In this document: in pieces, positions 40,507-49,313 of the stretch
How the letters are laid out: each line of letters begins with the position of its first letter
Position numbering within the stretch: the stretch's first letter is position 1
NCBI RefSeq assembly: GCF_003812745.1
Contig: NZ_CP033831.1
Location: 1,984,001-2,048,000 of the forward strand
Origin: Serratia sp. FDAARGOS_506
Lineage (GTDB): Bacteria; Pseudomonadota; Gammaproteobacteria; Enterobacterales; Enterobacteriaceae
Reading direction: 5' to 3'
DNA: 64,000 nt
Program-made: the position numbers and the translations under genes
Notes under the pieces: model-generated
The model's database searches: none
Told to the model about the DNA's origin: nothing
Seen by the model: the letters and a program-made list of their open reading frames with translations, nothing else

Positions 40507-41430
40507 ATGCAGTCATCTGATTATGCGGTACTGGGCGCCGGATTGATGGGGGTGGGCATCGCCACCCACTTTATTCGCCACGGCCATGAGGTGCTGCTGT
40601 ATGACCCGGATCCGCAGCGCCGGGTAGAGGCGCCGGTGGTGGCGAGCGGCATTCTGGCTGAGCTGAGCGACGTCGGCCAGTTTGATAACGCTGAGCGCGA
40701 CGCGGCGCTGGCGCGGCTGCGCATGACTGGCGATCTGAACGACGTGGCGCGCGCCCGGCTGCTTATCGAGGCGATCCCGGAACGGCTCGAGCTGAAGCAC
40801 GCGCTGTATGAGCAGTTGGAAGGGCTGATCGCCGACGACGCGGTGATTGCCAGCAACACCAGCGGCCTGCCGCCGGACGAGCTGGCGGCACGCATGACCC
40901 ACCCGCAGCGCCTGCTGATCGCCCACTTCTGGCACCCGCCGCACCTGATCCCGCTGGTGGAGATCGTGCCCGGCCGCGCCACCGATCCGCGCCATCTGGC
41001 GGCGGTGCAGACGCTGCTCGGCGGGATGGCGCTGGAGGCAGTGCTGCTGGAGCGCGCCGCGCCGGGGTTTGTCGGCAACCGGCTGCAGTTTGCGGTGTTG
41101 CGCGAGGCGCTGCATATCGTACACAGCGGCATCGCCAGCGCCGAGGTGGTGGATCAGGTGATGCGCGCCTCGCTGGGGCGACGCTACGCCATGGTCGGCC
41201 CGCTGGAGGCTGCCGACATGACCGGGCTGCCGACGGTGGCGGATATCGCCCGCCACCTGTTCCCGGAACTGGCGACCGGCGACGAGATGATGGCGCTGGT
41301 GGAACAGCGGTTGCAGCGTGGCGATACCGGCCAGCGCAGCGGCCGGGGATTTTATCTTTGGGATGATGCACGCAGGGAACGCATTCAACGGCGACGGGCG
41401 CATCAGCTGCGCTTTGCGCTGAAACCGTAA
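40507..41430 (+). CDS. 3-hydroxyacyl-CoA dehydrogenase family protein
   Basis: 307 residues. NAD-binding GAGLMGVGIA lies at about residues 9-18 and the catalytic His-containing segment is IAHFWHPPHLIPLVEIVPG, with SNTSGLPPDELA before it. The all-alpha C-terminal dimerisation domain follows. It probably oxidises (S)-3-hydroxybutyryl-CoA or a related acyl-CoA to the 3-oxo form used by the thiolase. It resembles carnitine or hydroxyacyl dehydrogenases of this fold, so the exact substrate is open. Last gene before the ERIC element. Confidence 0.87.
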   Translation: MQSSDYAVLGAGLMGVGIATHFIRHGHEVLLYDPDPQRRVEAPVVASGILAELSDVGQFDNAERDAALARLRMTGDLNDVARARLLIEAIPERLELKHALYEQLEGLIADDAVIASNTSGLPPDELAARMTHPQRLLIAHFWHPPHLIPLVEIVPGRATDPRHLAAVQTLLGGMALEAVLLERAAPGFVGNRLQFAVLREALHIVHSGIASAEVVDQVMRASLGRRYAMVGPLEAADMTGLPTVADIARHLFPELATGDEMMALVEQRLQRGDTGQRSGRGFYLWDDARRERIQRRRAHQLRFALKP

Positions 41431-41463
41431 TTTCGCACTCCGTACCTGACAATAACAACAACC

Positions 41464-41585
41464 ACCCCAATGGATTTCGGGTTGCAGCTAGGCGGCAAGC
41501 GCGTGAATTCCCAGGAGCTTACTTAAGTAAGCTCCTGGGGAGAACGCACGCAGGCAACAACGCTGCGGCACGAAAGACGCAGGGG
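41464..41585. repeat. ERIC element with unusually symmetrical core
   Basis: Enterobacterial repetitive intergenic consensus sequence, recognised by GTGAATTCCCAGGAGCTTAC (41503-41522) and AAGTAAGCTCCTGGGGA (41525-41541), with ERIC-like flanks GGGTTGCAGCTAGGCGGC and GCTGCGGCACGAAAGACG. The central 30 bp (41510-41539) form a perfect palindrome, whereas typical ERIC has GTGACTGGGG in one arm. It splits the dehydrogenase from the permease gene and is probably transcribed within the operon. Confidence 0.85.
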
Positions 41586-41598
41586 AAAGAGGTGACCG

Positions 41599-42990
41599 AT
41601 GAGCGTTTTGATTGCCCTGGCAGCACTGGGATTACTGATGCTGGCCGCCTACCGCGGCTACAGCGTGATTTTGTTCGCCCCGATCGCCGCGCTGGGCGCG
41701 GTGCTGTTGACCGATCCCGGCGCGGTGGCGCCGACCTTCACCGGGCTGTTTATGGAGAAGATGGTTGGCTTCGTGAAGCTCTACTTCCCGGTGTTCCTGC
41801 TGGGAGCGGTGTTCGGCAAGCTGATCGAGCTGTCCGGCTTTTCCCGTTCGATCGTCGCGGCGGCGATCCGCATTCTCGGCCGGCGTCACGCCATTCCGGT
41901 GATCGTGCTGGTGTGCGCGCTGTTGACCTATGGCGGGGTGTCGCTGTTCGTGGTGGCGTTCGCGGTCTATCCGTTCGCCGCCGAGCTGTTCCGCCAGAGC
42001 GGCATCCCCAAGCGGCTGATCCCGGCCACCGTGGCGCTCGGCGCCTTCTCCTTCACCATGGACGCCTTGCCCGGTACGCCGCAGATCCAAAACATCATCC
42101 CGACCAGCTTCTTCGGTACCAATGCCTGGGCCGCGCCCTGGCTGGGGCTGATCGGCTCGCTGTTCATCATCGCGGTCGGTCTGCTGTATCTTGAACGCCA
42201 GCGGCGCAAGGCGCAGCTGAAGGGAGAGGGGTACGGCACCGATCTGCTGAACGAGCCGGAAACTCCGGATGACATCAACCTGCCGAACCCGCTGATCGCC
42301 ATCCTGCCGTTGATTTTGGTCGGGGTATTCAACCTTGGCTTCACCCATTGGATCCCGCAGTGGTACGGCGCCAGCCACGAGCTGACGCTGCCGGGGCTGG
42401 CCAAGCCGATCACCACCGACGTGGCGAAGATCACCGCCATCTGGGCGGTGGAAGCGGCGCTGGTGTCGGGTATTCTGCTGGTGGTGGTGTTCGGCTTTCG
42501 CAATATTCGCGGACGTCTGGCGGAAGGCAGCAAGACGGCGGTCGGCGGGGCGATCCTGGCGGCGATGAACACCGCCTCCGAATACGGCTTCGGCGCGGTG
42601 ATCGCCGCGCTGCCGGGCTTTTTGGTGCTGTCGCAGGCGCTGTCGGCGATCCCCAATCCGCTGCTGAACGAAGCGATTAGCGTTACCCTGTTGGCCGGTA
42701 TCACCGGGTCGGCCTCCGGCGGCATGAGTATCGCGCTGGCGGCGATGTCCGACAGCTTTATCGCCGCCGCCCATGCGGCACACATTCCGCTGGAGGTGCT
42801 GCACCGGGTGGCCTCGATGGCCAGCGGCGGCATGGACACCTTGCCGCACAACGGCGCGGTGATCACCCTGCTGGCGATCACCGGCCTTAGCCACCGGCAG
42901 GCCTACGGCGGCATCTTCGCCATCACCCTGATCAAGAGCGCCGCGGTGCTGTTCGTGATCGGCGTGTTCTACCTGACCGGCATTGTTTAA
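41599..42990 (+). CDS. GntP-family permease (probable 3-hydroxybutyrate/short-chain acid transporter)
   Basis: 463 residues, 12 or so hydrophobic helices with the GntP-type features RLIPATVALGAFSFTMDALPG and ASGGMSIALAAMSDSFI. Members import gluconate, but a branch linked to ketone-body genes imports D-3-hydroxybutyrate. Its position between the CoA-transferase/thiolase genes and a 3-hydroxybutyrate dehydrogenase supports the latter. The start has an AGAGGTGA site just after the ERIC element; a promoter of its own was not clear. Confidence 0.87.
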   Translation: MSVLIALAALGLLMLAAYRGYSVILFAPIAALGAVLLTDPGAVAPTFTGLFMEKMVGFVKLYFPVFLLGAVFGKLIELSGFSRSIVAAAIRILGRRHAIPVIVLVCALLTYGGVSLFVVAFAVYPFAAELFRQSGIPKRLIPATVALGAFSFTMDALPGTPQIQNIIPTSFFGTNAWAAPWLGLIGSLFIIAVGLLYLERQRRKAQLKGEGYGTDLLNEPETPDDINLPNPLIAILPLILVGVFNLGFTHWIPQWYGASHELTLPGLAKPITTDVAKITAIWAVEAALVSGILLVVVFGFRNIRGRLAEGSKTAVGGAILAAMNTASEYGFGAVIAALPGFLVLSQALSAIPNPLLNEAISVTLLAGITGSASGGMSIALAAMSDSFIAAAHAAHIPLEVLHRVASMASGGMDTLPHNGAVITLLAITGLSHRQAYGGIFAITLIKSAAVLFVIGVFYLTGIV

Positions 42991-43002
42991 AGGAGCGATA
43001 CC

Positions 43003-43773
43003 ATGAGTATACAAGGCAAAACCGCGCTGGTGACCGGCTCGACCAGCGGCATCGGCCTCGGGATAGCGTCCGTGTTGGCCGCCGCCGGCGCGCGCGTCAT
43101 CCTCAACGGCTTCGGCGACGTGGAGCAGGCGCAAGCGCAGGTCGCGCGGTTGGGTGCCGCGCCGGGGTATCACGGCGCCGATCTCGGTGATGCGGCCCAG
43201 ATAGCGGACATGATGCAGTATGCCGAACGCGAGTTCGGCGGCGTGGACATTCTGGTGAACAACGCCGGCATTCAGCACGTGGCGCCGTTGGATCAGTTCC
43301 CGGTGGAGAAATGGAACGCGATCCTCGCCATCAACCTGTCGGCGGTGTTCCACACCTGCCGGTTGGCGCTGCCGGGGATGCGCGAGCGCAACTGGGGGCG
43401 CATCATCAACGTGGCGTCGGTGCACGGGCTGGTGGCGTCGAAGGACAAGTCGGCCTATGTGGCGGCCAAGCACGGCGTGGTGGGGCTGACCAAGACGCTG
43501 GCACTGGAGACCGCGCGCACGCCTGTTACCTGCAACGCCATCTGCCCCGGCTGGGTACTGACGCCGCTGGTACAGCAGCAGATCGACAAGCGCATCGCCG
43601 CCGGGACGGATCCGCAGCGGGCGCGCGATGAGCTGTTGGCGGAGAAGCAGCCTTCGCAAGAGTTCGTCACCCCGCAGCAGCTCGGCGAGCTGGCACTGTT
43701 CCTGTGCAGCGATGCGGCGGCGCAGGTGCGCGGCGCCGCCTGGAACATGGACGGCGGCTGGCTGGCGCAGTAG
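43003..43773 (+). CDS. D-3-hydroxybutyrate dehydrogenase (SDR)
   Basis: 256 residues, short-chain dehydrogenase that oxidises D-3-hydroxybutyrate to acetoacetate with NAD. Motifs are TGSTSGIGLGIA (cofactor loop), NNAGIQHV, the catalytic Ser in NVASVHG, YVAAKHG (Tyr-x-x-x-Lys) and NAICPGWVLTPLV. The combination GIQHV plus the long segment around QQQIDKRI is typical of bacterial 3-hydroxybutyrate dehydrogenases. It lies 12 bp after the permease and closes the ketone-body operon. Confidence 0.92.
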   Translation: MSIQGKTALVTGSTSGIGLGIASVLAAAGARVILNGFGDVEQAQAQVARLGAAPGYHGADLGDAAQIADMMQYAEREFGGVDILVNNAGIQHVAPLDQFPVEKWNAILAINLSAVFHTCRLALPGMRERNWGRIINVASVHGLVASKDKSAYVAAKHGVVGLTKTLALETARTPVTCNAICPGWVLTPLVQQQIDKRIAAGTDPQRARDELLAEKQPSQEFVTPQQLGELALFLCSDAAAQVRGAAWNMDGGWLAQ

Positions 43774-43786
43774 TGAATTTTATCCC

Positions 43787-43805
43787 GGAGCGCGCAACGC
43801 GCTCC
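43787..43805 (+). terminator. Hairpin ending the ketone-body operon
   Basis: GGAGCGCG-CAA-CGCGCTCC, 13 bp after the dehydrogenase stop; a weak T-rich tail (GTCGTTATTT) follows. Confidence 0.6.
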
Positions 43806-44143
43806 GTCGTTATTTCCCGCTATGAGTTAATTCCCCTGCGTGACGGTTTACCTGCGGCAATAATATTTATTTGTTATTTGCTATCTTTATTCCCGGATAA
43901 TCACGCCGGTTTATTTTGGGTGAAACGTGCGGATTGGTTTATTTCGTGCTGTGGTTATTACATTATTTTTCTCCGCGTTACAGATGAACACGTTTTTGCT
44001 GAAATTAAATCCAACCTGAAATAATGACAGGTTATAGCGTGAATTTTTATATCTTGCGTGCGCTGGTGACATCGGTTAATTATTTCTGCGTGGCTTAAGA
44101 CCACCGTGTTTATAACAATAATTTTTTTCGGGCAGGGGTAATA
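43806..44143. other. AT-rich intergenic region before the porin gene
   Basis: About 340 bp with no gene. It is much more AT-rich than its neighbours, as is common for porin promoters and leaders. No confident regulator site was identified. Confidence 0.5.
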
Positions 44144-45280
44144 ATGAGAAAAAATACAACGCCAATATTCATTGGCGGCGTCTTGCTGTCGGCGTTATCC
44201 GCCGGCGCGCAGGCCGAGATCACCATTCTGGATAAAAACCCGCAGAGCAATGTGTTGCTGGCGCCGCTCAGTTTAAAGGTGGGCGGCAGCATTCGCCCCG
44301 AGTGGATCTTCAATAACGGCCCGGAGCCGGGCTATGACAAAAATGGCCACGACGGCGGCACGCGTTTTCGCTTCAGCGGCGACTATGCGCTGACGCAGGA
44401 CACCTCGATCATAGGCTACTACGAGTGGGGCGTCGATCTGGCGCATGCGCTCAGCTGGGACGGGCACTATAACGAAGACGGCAAGCGCGACTATCAGCGC
44501 CAGCTGTACGCCGGTTTCAAAGACGATCGTTACGGCACCCTGACCTACGGCCATCAATACGGCATCTATTATTCGGTGGTCGGCATCAAAAGCGACGTCT
44601 GGGATAACGATGGCCATGCGGGCGGCACCGGCATCGGCATTTCCGGCGACTACGACGGCGGCAATAAACCGAAAAACAGCATCAAGTACACCAATGATTT
44701 CGGACCGGTGACGCTGTACGCCAACTATTTATTACCCGAAGACGATTTGCACACTGCGGATAACCTGATTTATCGCCGCAAAGGCGGGGGCGGGTTGGGC
44801 TTCGATTACAAGGTGACGAAAGATTTCACCTTCAGCGCGGCCTACAGTTATACCGACGCGAAGATCAAAGATAATCTGTACCACGAAAAGGATTATCACC
44901 AGCAGCTTTCCGGCACCGCGTTGACCTGGCAGCCGAACAACTGGTACATCGTCGGCACCGCCAGCTATTACAAAGACTATGTGCCGAGCACCCGCCAGCG
45001 CACGCTGTCGCATTTCTTTGCCGGCGACGGCTATGGGCTGGAAGGTTTCGTCGGTTACACCTTCAATATCGACAAGCCGTTCCTTAAGTCGATCCAGCCT
45101 TACGTGGCGGCGGACTCGCTGCGGCTGAAGGGAGACGAGGCGTATCACGCCAACCACGTCTACCTCGGTGCGGGCACCACCATCGGTTACGGTCTGTCGG
45201 TGTATGTGGAGCGCACGCTGGCCAACAGCAGCGACAACGAGCCGGACTCCACCTGGATTACGGTGTTCTACGACTTCTGA
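44144..45280 (+). CDS. Outer-membrane porin
   Basis: 378 residues. Signal peptide MRKNTTPIFIGGVLLSALSAGAQA then EITILDK. The mature protein alternates short amphipathic strands and turns as in 16-strand general porins (RFRFSGDYALT, GFKDDRYGTLTYGHQYGIYY, GPVTLYANYLL, GLGFDYKVTKDFTFSAAYSY) and ends in Phe (WITVFYDF), the outer-membrane assembly signal. It is distant from OmpC/OmpF in sequence, so its permeability is not predicted. AGGGG ribosome site. It may serve uptake of the acids handled by the neighbouring operon, but that is only proximity. Confidence 0.86.
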   Translation: MRKNTTPIFIGGVLLSALSAGAQAEITILDKNPQSNVLLAPLSLKVGGSIRPEWIFNNGPEPGYDKNGHDGGTRFRFSGDYALTQDTSIIGYYEWGVDLAHALSWDGHYNEDGKRDYQRQLYAGFKDDRYGTLTYGHQYGIYYSVVGIKSDVWDNDGHAGGTGIGISGDYDGGNKPKNSIKYTNDFGPVTLYANYLLPEDDLHTADNLIYRRKGGGGLGFDYKVTKDFTFSAAYSYTDAKIKDNLYHEKDYHQQLSGTALTWQPNNWYIVGTASYYKDYVPSTRQRTLSHFFAGDGYGLEGFVGYTFNIDKPFLKSIQPYVAADSLRLKGDEAYHANHVYLGAGTTIGYGLSVYVERTLANSSDNEPDSTWITVFYDF

Positions 45281-45294
45281 CTCTCACCTGCTTC

Positions 45295-45316
45295 AAGCCG
45301 GCGCTTGCGCCGGCTT
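45295..45316. terminator. Terminator between porin and AraC-type gene
   Basis: AAGCCGGCGC-TT-GCGCCGGCTT; lies between two convergent genes and can serve both. The T-run is short. Confidence 0.75.
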
Positions 45317-45318
45317 TC

Positions 45319-46140
45319 TCACATGGTGATCGCGCCGCCCAGGGTTTCTCCAGAGGCGTTGCGCTCTGCCAGGTAGCGCGCCGGCGGCTTGCCTACCGCC
45401 TTTCTGAACATGGTGACGAAGCCGCTGGCGCTCTCGTAGCCCAGATCCAGCGCCACCGTCTGTACGCTCTCGCCCTGCGTCAGGCGCTGCAGCGCCAGCA
45501 TCACGTGCAGCTGGCGCCGCCAGTGGCCGAAGCTCATGCCCATCTGCTGTTGTAAGGTGCGGCTGAGGGAGCGCTCGCTCATGCCGATGCGCTGTGCCCA
45601 CTGCCCAAGGGTGGATTTGTCCGCCGGGCAGCTCAGCATGCCTTCGGTCAACTGCCGAATGCGCGCGTCGTCGGACACCGGCAGATGCAGGTTCTCGATC
45701 GGCGCGGCCGCCAACTGGTCCAGCAATACCGCCGTCAGGCGCCCCTCGGCGCCCTGTTCGTCGTAGAGCGGTTCGAAGGTGCTGGCCTGCAGCAGCAGTT
45801 CGCGCAGCAGCGGAGAGACCGACAGCGTGCAGCAGTTTTGCGGCAGACCGGCGGCGGCATGTTGATCGACGAACAGGCAGTAGGCCTCGGTGGAGCCGGC
45901 GCCCTGGGCATTGTGCAACACGTTGCCCGGCATCCACAGCGCGCACTGCGGCGGCACCAGCCACAGCCCGTTTTCCACTTCGCAGCGGATCATGCCGCGT
46001 ACCGTGTAGATCAGTTGCGCCTTCTGGTGGCGGTGCGGCTCGACTTCCCAGTCCTGCTCGAGGGTCGAACCTTGCAGGGCAAACAGAGGGCGCGGCACCT
46101 GATCGATATCCAAACAGTGGCGGGGGATTTGTACTTTCAT
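45319..46140 (-). CDS. AraC-family regulator with cupin domain
   Basis: 273 residues. The N-terminal cupin fold carries EPHRHQKAQLIY (metal or ligand His residues) and WMPGNVLHNAQG; the C-terminus has two AraC helix-turn-helix motifs (IGMSERSLSRTLQQQMGMSF and VQTVALDLGYESASGFVTMF). Length and layout match NimR-type regulators that sense a small molecule and control a divergent gene. The start is at 46140 (MKVQIPRHCL); the longer frame to 46194 is unlikely because an inverted repeat and the promoter lie there. The divergent target would be the gene at 46261. Confidence 0.88.
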   Translation of the reverse strand: MKVQIPRHCLDIDQVPRPLFALQGSTLEQDWEVEPHRHQKAQLIYTVRGMIRCEVENGLWLVPPQCALWMPGNVLHNAQGAGSTEAYCLFVDQHAAAGLPQNCCTLSVSPLLRELLLQASTFEPLYDEQGAEGRLTAVLLDQLAAAPIENLHLPVSDDARIRQLTEGMLSCPADKSTLGQWAQRIGMSERSLSRTLQQQMGMSFGHWRRQLHVMLALQRLTQGESVQTVALDLGYESASGFVTMFRKAVGKPPARYLAERNASGETLGGAITM

Positions 46141-46154
46141 GAGAACAATTCTCA
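46140..46154. promoter_or_regulatory. Inverted repeat at the start of the AraC-type gene
   Basis: TGAGAACAATTCTCA: GAGAA-CAA-TTCTC with one more pair outside, directly upstream of the ATG where its ribosome site should lie. It could be an autoregulatory operator or a translation-blocking stem. Confidence 0.4.
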
Positions 46155-46260
46155 ATTTGGCGTGATTGAAAAGTATTATGTCCTGATTGCGCAATGTGGT
46201 CTAGCGCCGGTGCCGATAAAGTAAGCGCCAGTCCTAAACCATTTTCTGAGGAAACTGATT

Positions 46261-46638
46261 ATGTCATTGGATACCGCCGATTTTCCGCTGGTATGGATGC
46301 GCCAAAACGGGCGCGATACCCAGGCCGAGCTGGCCGAATTCAGCGCGCTGCTGGCACGCGCCGAACCCTTTGTCCTGATGACCGACCGCAGCGTCGGCGA
46401 TGAAGAACAAGAACATGACCGCGATGCCCGCACCCAGGTCGCGCTGTGGAAGCGCGATAACCGCGAGGCGCTGAAGCTGTGGGTGAAAGGCATGATCATG
46501 CTGGAACCGGACGACGCCAAACGCGCGGCGGCGGAAGAATTCGCCGAATACGGCGCCAAGTTCTGGGGCTATCCGGTGCTGGTGGCCGCCGATGAAGCCG
46601 CAGGGCGGGTATTGGCGCAGACGTTATTGTTAAAATAA
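46261..46638 (+). CDS. Protein of unknown function, 125 residues
   Basis: Soluble, acidic, mostly helical (SLDTADFPLVWMRQNGRD, QTEA-like helix AELAEFSALLARAEP, then TDRSVGDEEQEHDRDART). No signal peptide or membrane helix, no recognised family. The start has a GAGGAAAC site. It is divergent from the cupin-AraC regulator (120 bp) and 10 bp upstream of a Rob-like regulator, so it may be the regulated gene of the first and is probably co-transcribed with the second. Confidence 0.72.
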   Translation: MSLDTADFPLVWMRQNGRDTQAELAEFSALLARAEPFVLMTDRSVGDEEQEHDRDARTQVALWKRDNREALKLWVKGMIMLEPDDAKRAAAEEFAEYGAKFWGYPVLVAADEAAGRVLAQTLLLK

Positions 46639-46648
46639 GGGGAATACC

Positions 46649-47524
46649 ATGCACCAGCAACAGGTGATTGAACAGCTGCTGGCCTGGATCGAGCAGAGCC
46701 TGGATCAGCCGCTGACGCTGGACGACATTGCCGCCAAGTCCGGCTACTCCAAGTGGCATTTGCAGCGGATGTTCAAGCAACATACCGGCCATATTCTCGG
46801 CACTTACGCCCGCCGCAGAAGGCTGACCGCCGCCGCGCGCGAACTGCGCCTGACCGGCACCAGCGTGGCCTGCATTGCCGATACTTACCAGTTCGATTCG
46901 CAGCAGACCTTCACCCGTTGCTTCCGCAAACAGTTCGGCCTGCCGCCGGCCAGCTATCGCCGCAGCCAGGATTGGTCGAGCTATGGCCTGCAGCCGCCGC
47001 TGCGGCTGACCGACACACCGTTGCCGCAGGCCGATATCGTGATGCTGCCCGCCATGCAACTGGTGGGCAACACCCAGCGCCGCAGCTTCACGCTGGGGCA
47101 GCTGGCGGCCTCCAAGTGCGAACTGCGCCGCCACGCCTGGCGGCAGTTACTGCAGCCGCAGGCGCTGCCGGAAGTGGTCTATGGCCTCACCAGCCTGGAG
47201 GTCGACAGGCAACGCCGGGGTAACCCGCGCATGGTCTATACCGCCGCTCTGCCGGACGAAGGGGCGATGGGGGAGAGGGTGACTATCGAACAGGGAGAAT
47301 ATGCCCGTTTCACCTATCAAGGTCAGGCGGAAGGGTTACAAAACTTTATCGTGCGGTTGTATGACACCGCCATGCCGCAGATGAATGCCGTCCGCCGGCC
47401 GGGGCAGGATATCGAGCGTTTCTACCCGGCGCAGGAGGGCAGCTGCCCGCTCGGCGGCACGGCGATCCGCTGCGAATATCTGATCCCTATTCGGCGGGTG
47501 GAAGCGTTGGCCGCCGCTGGTTAG
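46649..47524 (+). CDS. Rob-like AraC/XylS-family regulator
   Basis: 291 residues. The N-terminal 110 residues are a MarA/SoxS/Rob-type DNA-binding domain (LDDIAAKSGYSKWHLQRMFK, FDSQQTFTRCFRKQFGLPPA). The C-terminal 170 residues form a GyrI-like ligand-binding domain (QGEYARFTYQGQAEGLQ, RPGQDIERFYPA, RCEYLIPIRR). This is the architecture and length of E. coli Rob (289). Rob-type proteins activate stress and multidrug-efflux genes. Whether this is the genuine rob or a paralogue cannot be decided here; its pairing with an uncharacterised gene suggests a paralogue. Confidence 0.88.
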   Translation: MHQQQVIEQLLAWIEQSLDQPLTLDDIAAKSGYSKWHLQRMFKQHTGHILGTYARRRRLTAAARELRLTGTSVACIADTYQFDSQQTFTRCFRKQFGLPPASYRRSQDWSSYGLQPPLRLTDTPLPQADIVMLPAMQLVGNTQRRSFTLGQLAASKCELRRHAWRQLLQPQALPEVVYGLTSLEVDRQRRGNPRMVYTAALPDEGAMGERVTIEQGEYARFTYQGQAEGLQNFIVRLYDTAMPQMNAVRRPGQDIERFYPAQEGSCPLGGTAIRCEYLIPIRRVEALAAAG

Positions 47525-47757
47525 GCGGCGGTTCTCGCAAAAAGTCGCCTTTGTGGCGCGTCAGGTTACAAAAAATTGCGATATTACATCGGTAATGGTT
47601 CACACTTTGATTGATGTGCACATATAATGCGCATCCGGTCAAATCCCCCCTGGTTTTTCAGGCCGCAGCGCCGTTGGCTGCCGGCTGAAATTCAACGGGG
47701 TAAAATGGCCGTAGAAACCGATACCCATAATCGCCAGTGGCCTTGACCAACACGAAG

Positions 47758-48678
47758 ATGAAAATGAGCATTCGCGCGTTATTAACCCTGTTTACGGCAC
47801 TGGTTGCATTCAGCCAGGCTGCCTTCGCCGTCGTCTACCCGCTGCCGCCAAAAGACAGCCGTTTGGTGGGCGAGAATATCCAAATCACCGTACCGGAAGA
47901 CAGCAAACTGCCGCTGGAAAGCTTCGCCGCCCAGTATCAGATGGGGCTGAGCAACATGCTGGAAGCCAACCCGGGCGTGGATCCGTTCCTGCCGAAGGCC
48001 GGCAGCACCCTGACCATCCCGCAGCAGCTGATCCTGCCGGACGCGCCGCGTGAAGGCATCATCATCAACAGCGCCGAGATGCGTCTGTACTACTACCCGA
48101 AAGGTTCCAATACCGTGGTAGTGCTGCCGATCGGTATCGGCCAGTTGGGTAAAGACACCCCGCTGAACTGGACTACCACCGTGCAGCGCAAGAAAGACGG
48201 CCCAACCTGGACGCCGACCGCCAAGATGCGCGCCGAGTACGCGGCCGACGGCGAAATCCTGCCTGCGGTGTTCCCGGCCGGCCCGGACAACCCGATGGGG
48301 CTGTATGCGCTGTATGTTGGCCGCCTGTATGCCATTCACGGCACCAACGCCAACTTCGGCATCGGCCTGCGCGTGAGCCACGGCTGTGTGCGTCTGCGCG
48401 CCGACGACATCAAGTACCTGTTCGAGAAAGTGCCGGTCGGCACCCGCGTGCAGTTCATCAACGAACCGATGAAAGCCACCGTTGAACCGGACGGCTCGCG
48501 CTACGTGGAAGTGCACAACCCGCTGTCGGCCAACGAAGAGCAGCTGCAATCGAAAGATCCGGTGCCGCTGACCATCTCCGCGCCGGTCGGCAAAGTGCTG
48601 ATGGACGCCGGCGTCAACCAGAGCGAAGTGGACGCGGCGATCAAGGCCCGTTCCGGTATGCCGGTGAAAGTGAACTGA
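47758..48678 (+). CDS. ldtB: L,D-transpeptidase (YbiS/ErfK family)
   Basis: 306 residues, very similar in layout to E. coli YbiS (LdtB), which attaches Braun's lipoprotein to peptidoglycan. A signal peptide ([20 protein letters not shown], then AAFA) is followed by a LysM-like segment ([16 protein letters not shown]) and the catalytic YkuD domain with [20 protein letters not shown], which includes the nucleophilic Cys. The start is not certain: ATG at 47758 or 47764 suits the signal peptide, and a GTG at 47737 is less likely. A terminator follows. Confidence 0.93.
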   Translation: MKMSIRALLTLFTALVAFSQAAFAVVYPLPPKDSRLVGENIQITVPEDSKLPLESFAAQYQMGLSNMLEANPGVDPFLPKAGSTLTIPQQLILPDAPREGIIINSAEMRLYYYPKGSNTVVVLPIGIGQLGKDTPLNWTTTVQRKKDGPTWTPTAKMRAEYAADGEILPAVFPAGPDNPMGLYALYVGRLYAIHGTNANFGIGLRVSHGCVRLRADDIKYLFEKVPVGTRVQFINEPMKATVEPDGSRYVEVHNPLSANEEQLQSKDPVPLTISAPVGKVLMDAGVNQSEVDAAIKARSGMPVKVN

Positions 48679-48705
48679 TTGCCTCGGGCTTCAGTGAACG
48701 CGATA

Positions 48706-48732
48706 AAAAGACGCCTGCGGGCGTCTTTTTTT
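48706..48732 (+). terminator. Terminator of the L,D-transpeptidase gene
   Basis: AAAAGACGCC-TGCG-GGCGTCTTTT with a further T-run; 28 bp after the stop. Confidence 0.92.
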
Positions 48733-48932
48733 ATACCTGTAAAACATGTTGTTGCGTGTGCATCCGCAATCATGCCCTCAGCATTGCACAGAAAGAAGTC
48801 ATTATGCGCGTCATCATGCAAAGCGGGTTTTTCGTGGTGGTCGTCATCAACGTTTGAAGCGATGCTGGCGGGGAGGAATGTTCTGGAAAAGTATCTCACT
48901 AGGTGCTATGTTTTGACAGGAAGCCCATCGCA

Positions 48933-49313
48933 ATGCGTACGTTTAAAACTGGTTGGTTTAGCAGGAAGGCTCGGGCTCACGGCATCACCGATAAGGCGTT
49001 GTGTCGGACAATAAAAGATGTGCAACGTGGTTTGGCTGTGGATTTAGGCGGTGGCGTATTTAAAAAACGTCTTAATCATAATCGCGACCGTGCATTGGTA
49101 TTAGCGAAAAACGGTCGGCATTGGGTGTTTGTTTTTTTGTTTGCCAAGCAGGACCAGGCCAATATCACAGGGGCGGAATTGCAAGTTTTTCGCAAGTTAG
49201 CGATGCAGTTTGGCACGTTGAGCGACGATCTGGTCGAGTCCCTGGTTGTGAAAAAAGAATGGATGGAGATTTGCCATGACGCAGGAAAAAACGTTCCGGA
49301 GCCCAGTTTTTGA
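48933..49313 (+). CDS. RelE/HigB-type toxin
   Basis: 126 residues. MRTFKTGWFSRKARAHGITD and the core GGGVFKKRLNHNRDRALVLA, then HWVFVFLFAKQDQANI, match the RelE-like family (DUF1044) of type II toxins, which cut mRNA on the ribosome or inhibit translation. The start is ATG at 48933, with AGGAAG ten bases before; the longer frame from 48903 was not used. The toxin gene comes first and overlaps the antitoxin by 38 bases, the HigBA order. Confidence 0.83.
   Translation: MRTFKTGWFSRKARAHGITDKALCRTIKDVQRGLAVDLGGGVFKKRLNHNRDRALVLAKNGRHWVFVFLFAKQDQANITGAELQVFRKLAMQFGTLSDDLVESLVVKKEWMEICHDAGKNVPEPSF

Noticed and set aside
48804-48857. 17-codon hydrophobic frame before the toxin-antitoxin pair
   Set aside because: Too short to judge, not followed by a regulatory stem, and surrounding frames are equally open.
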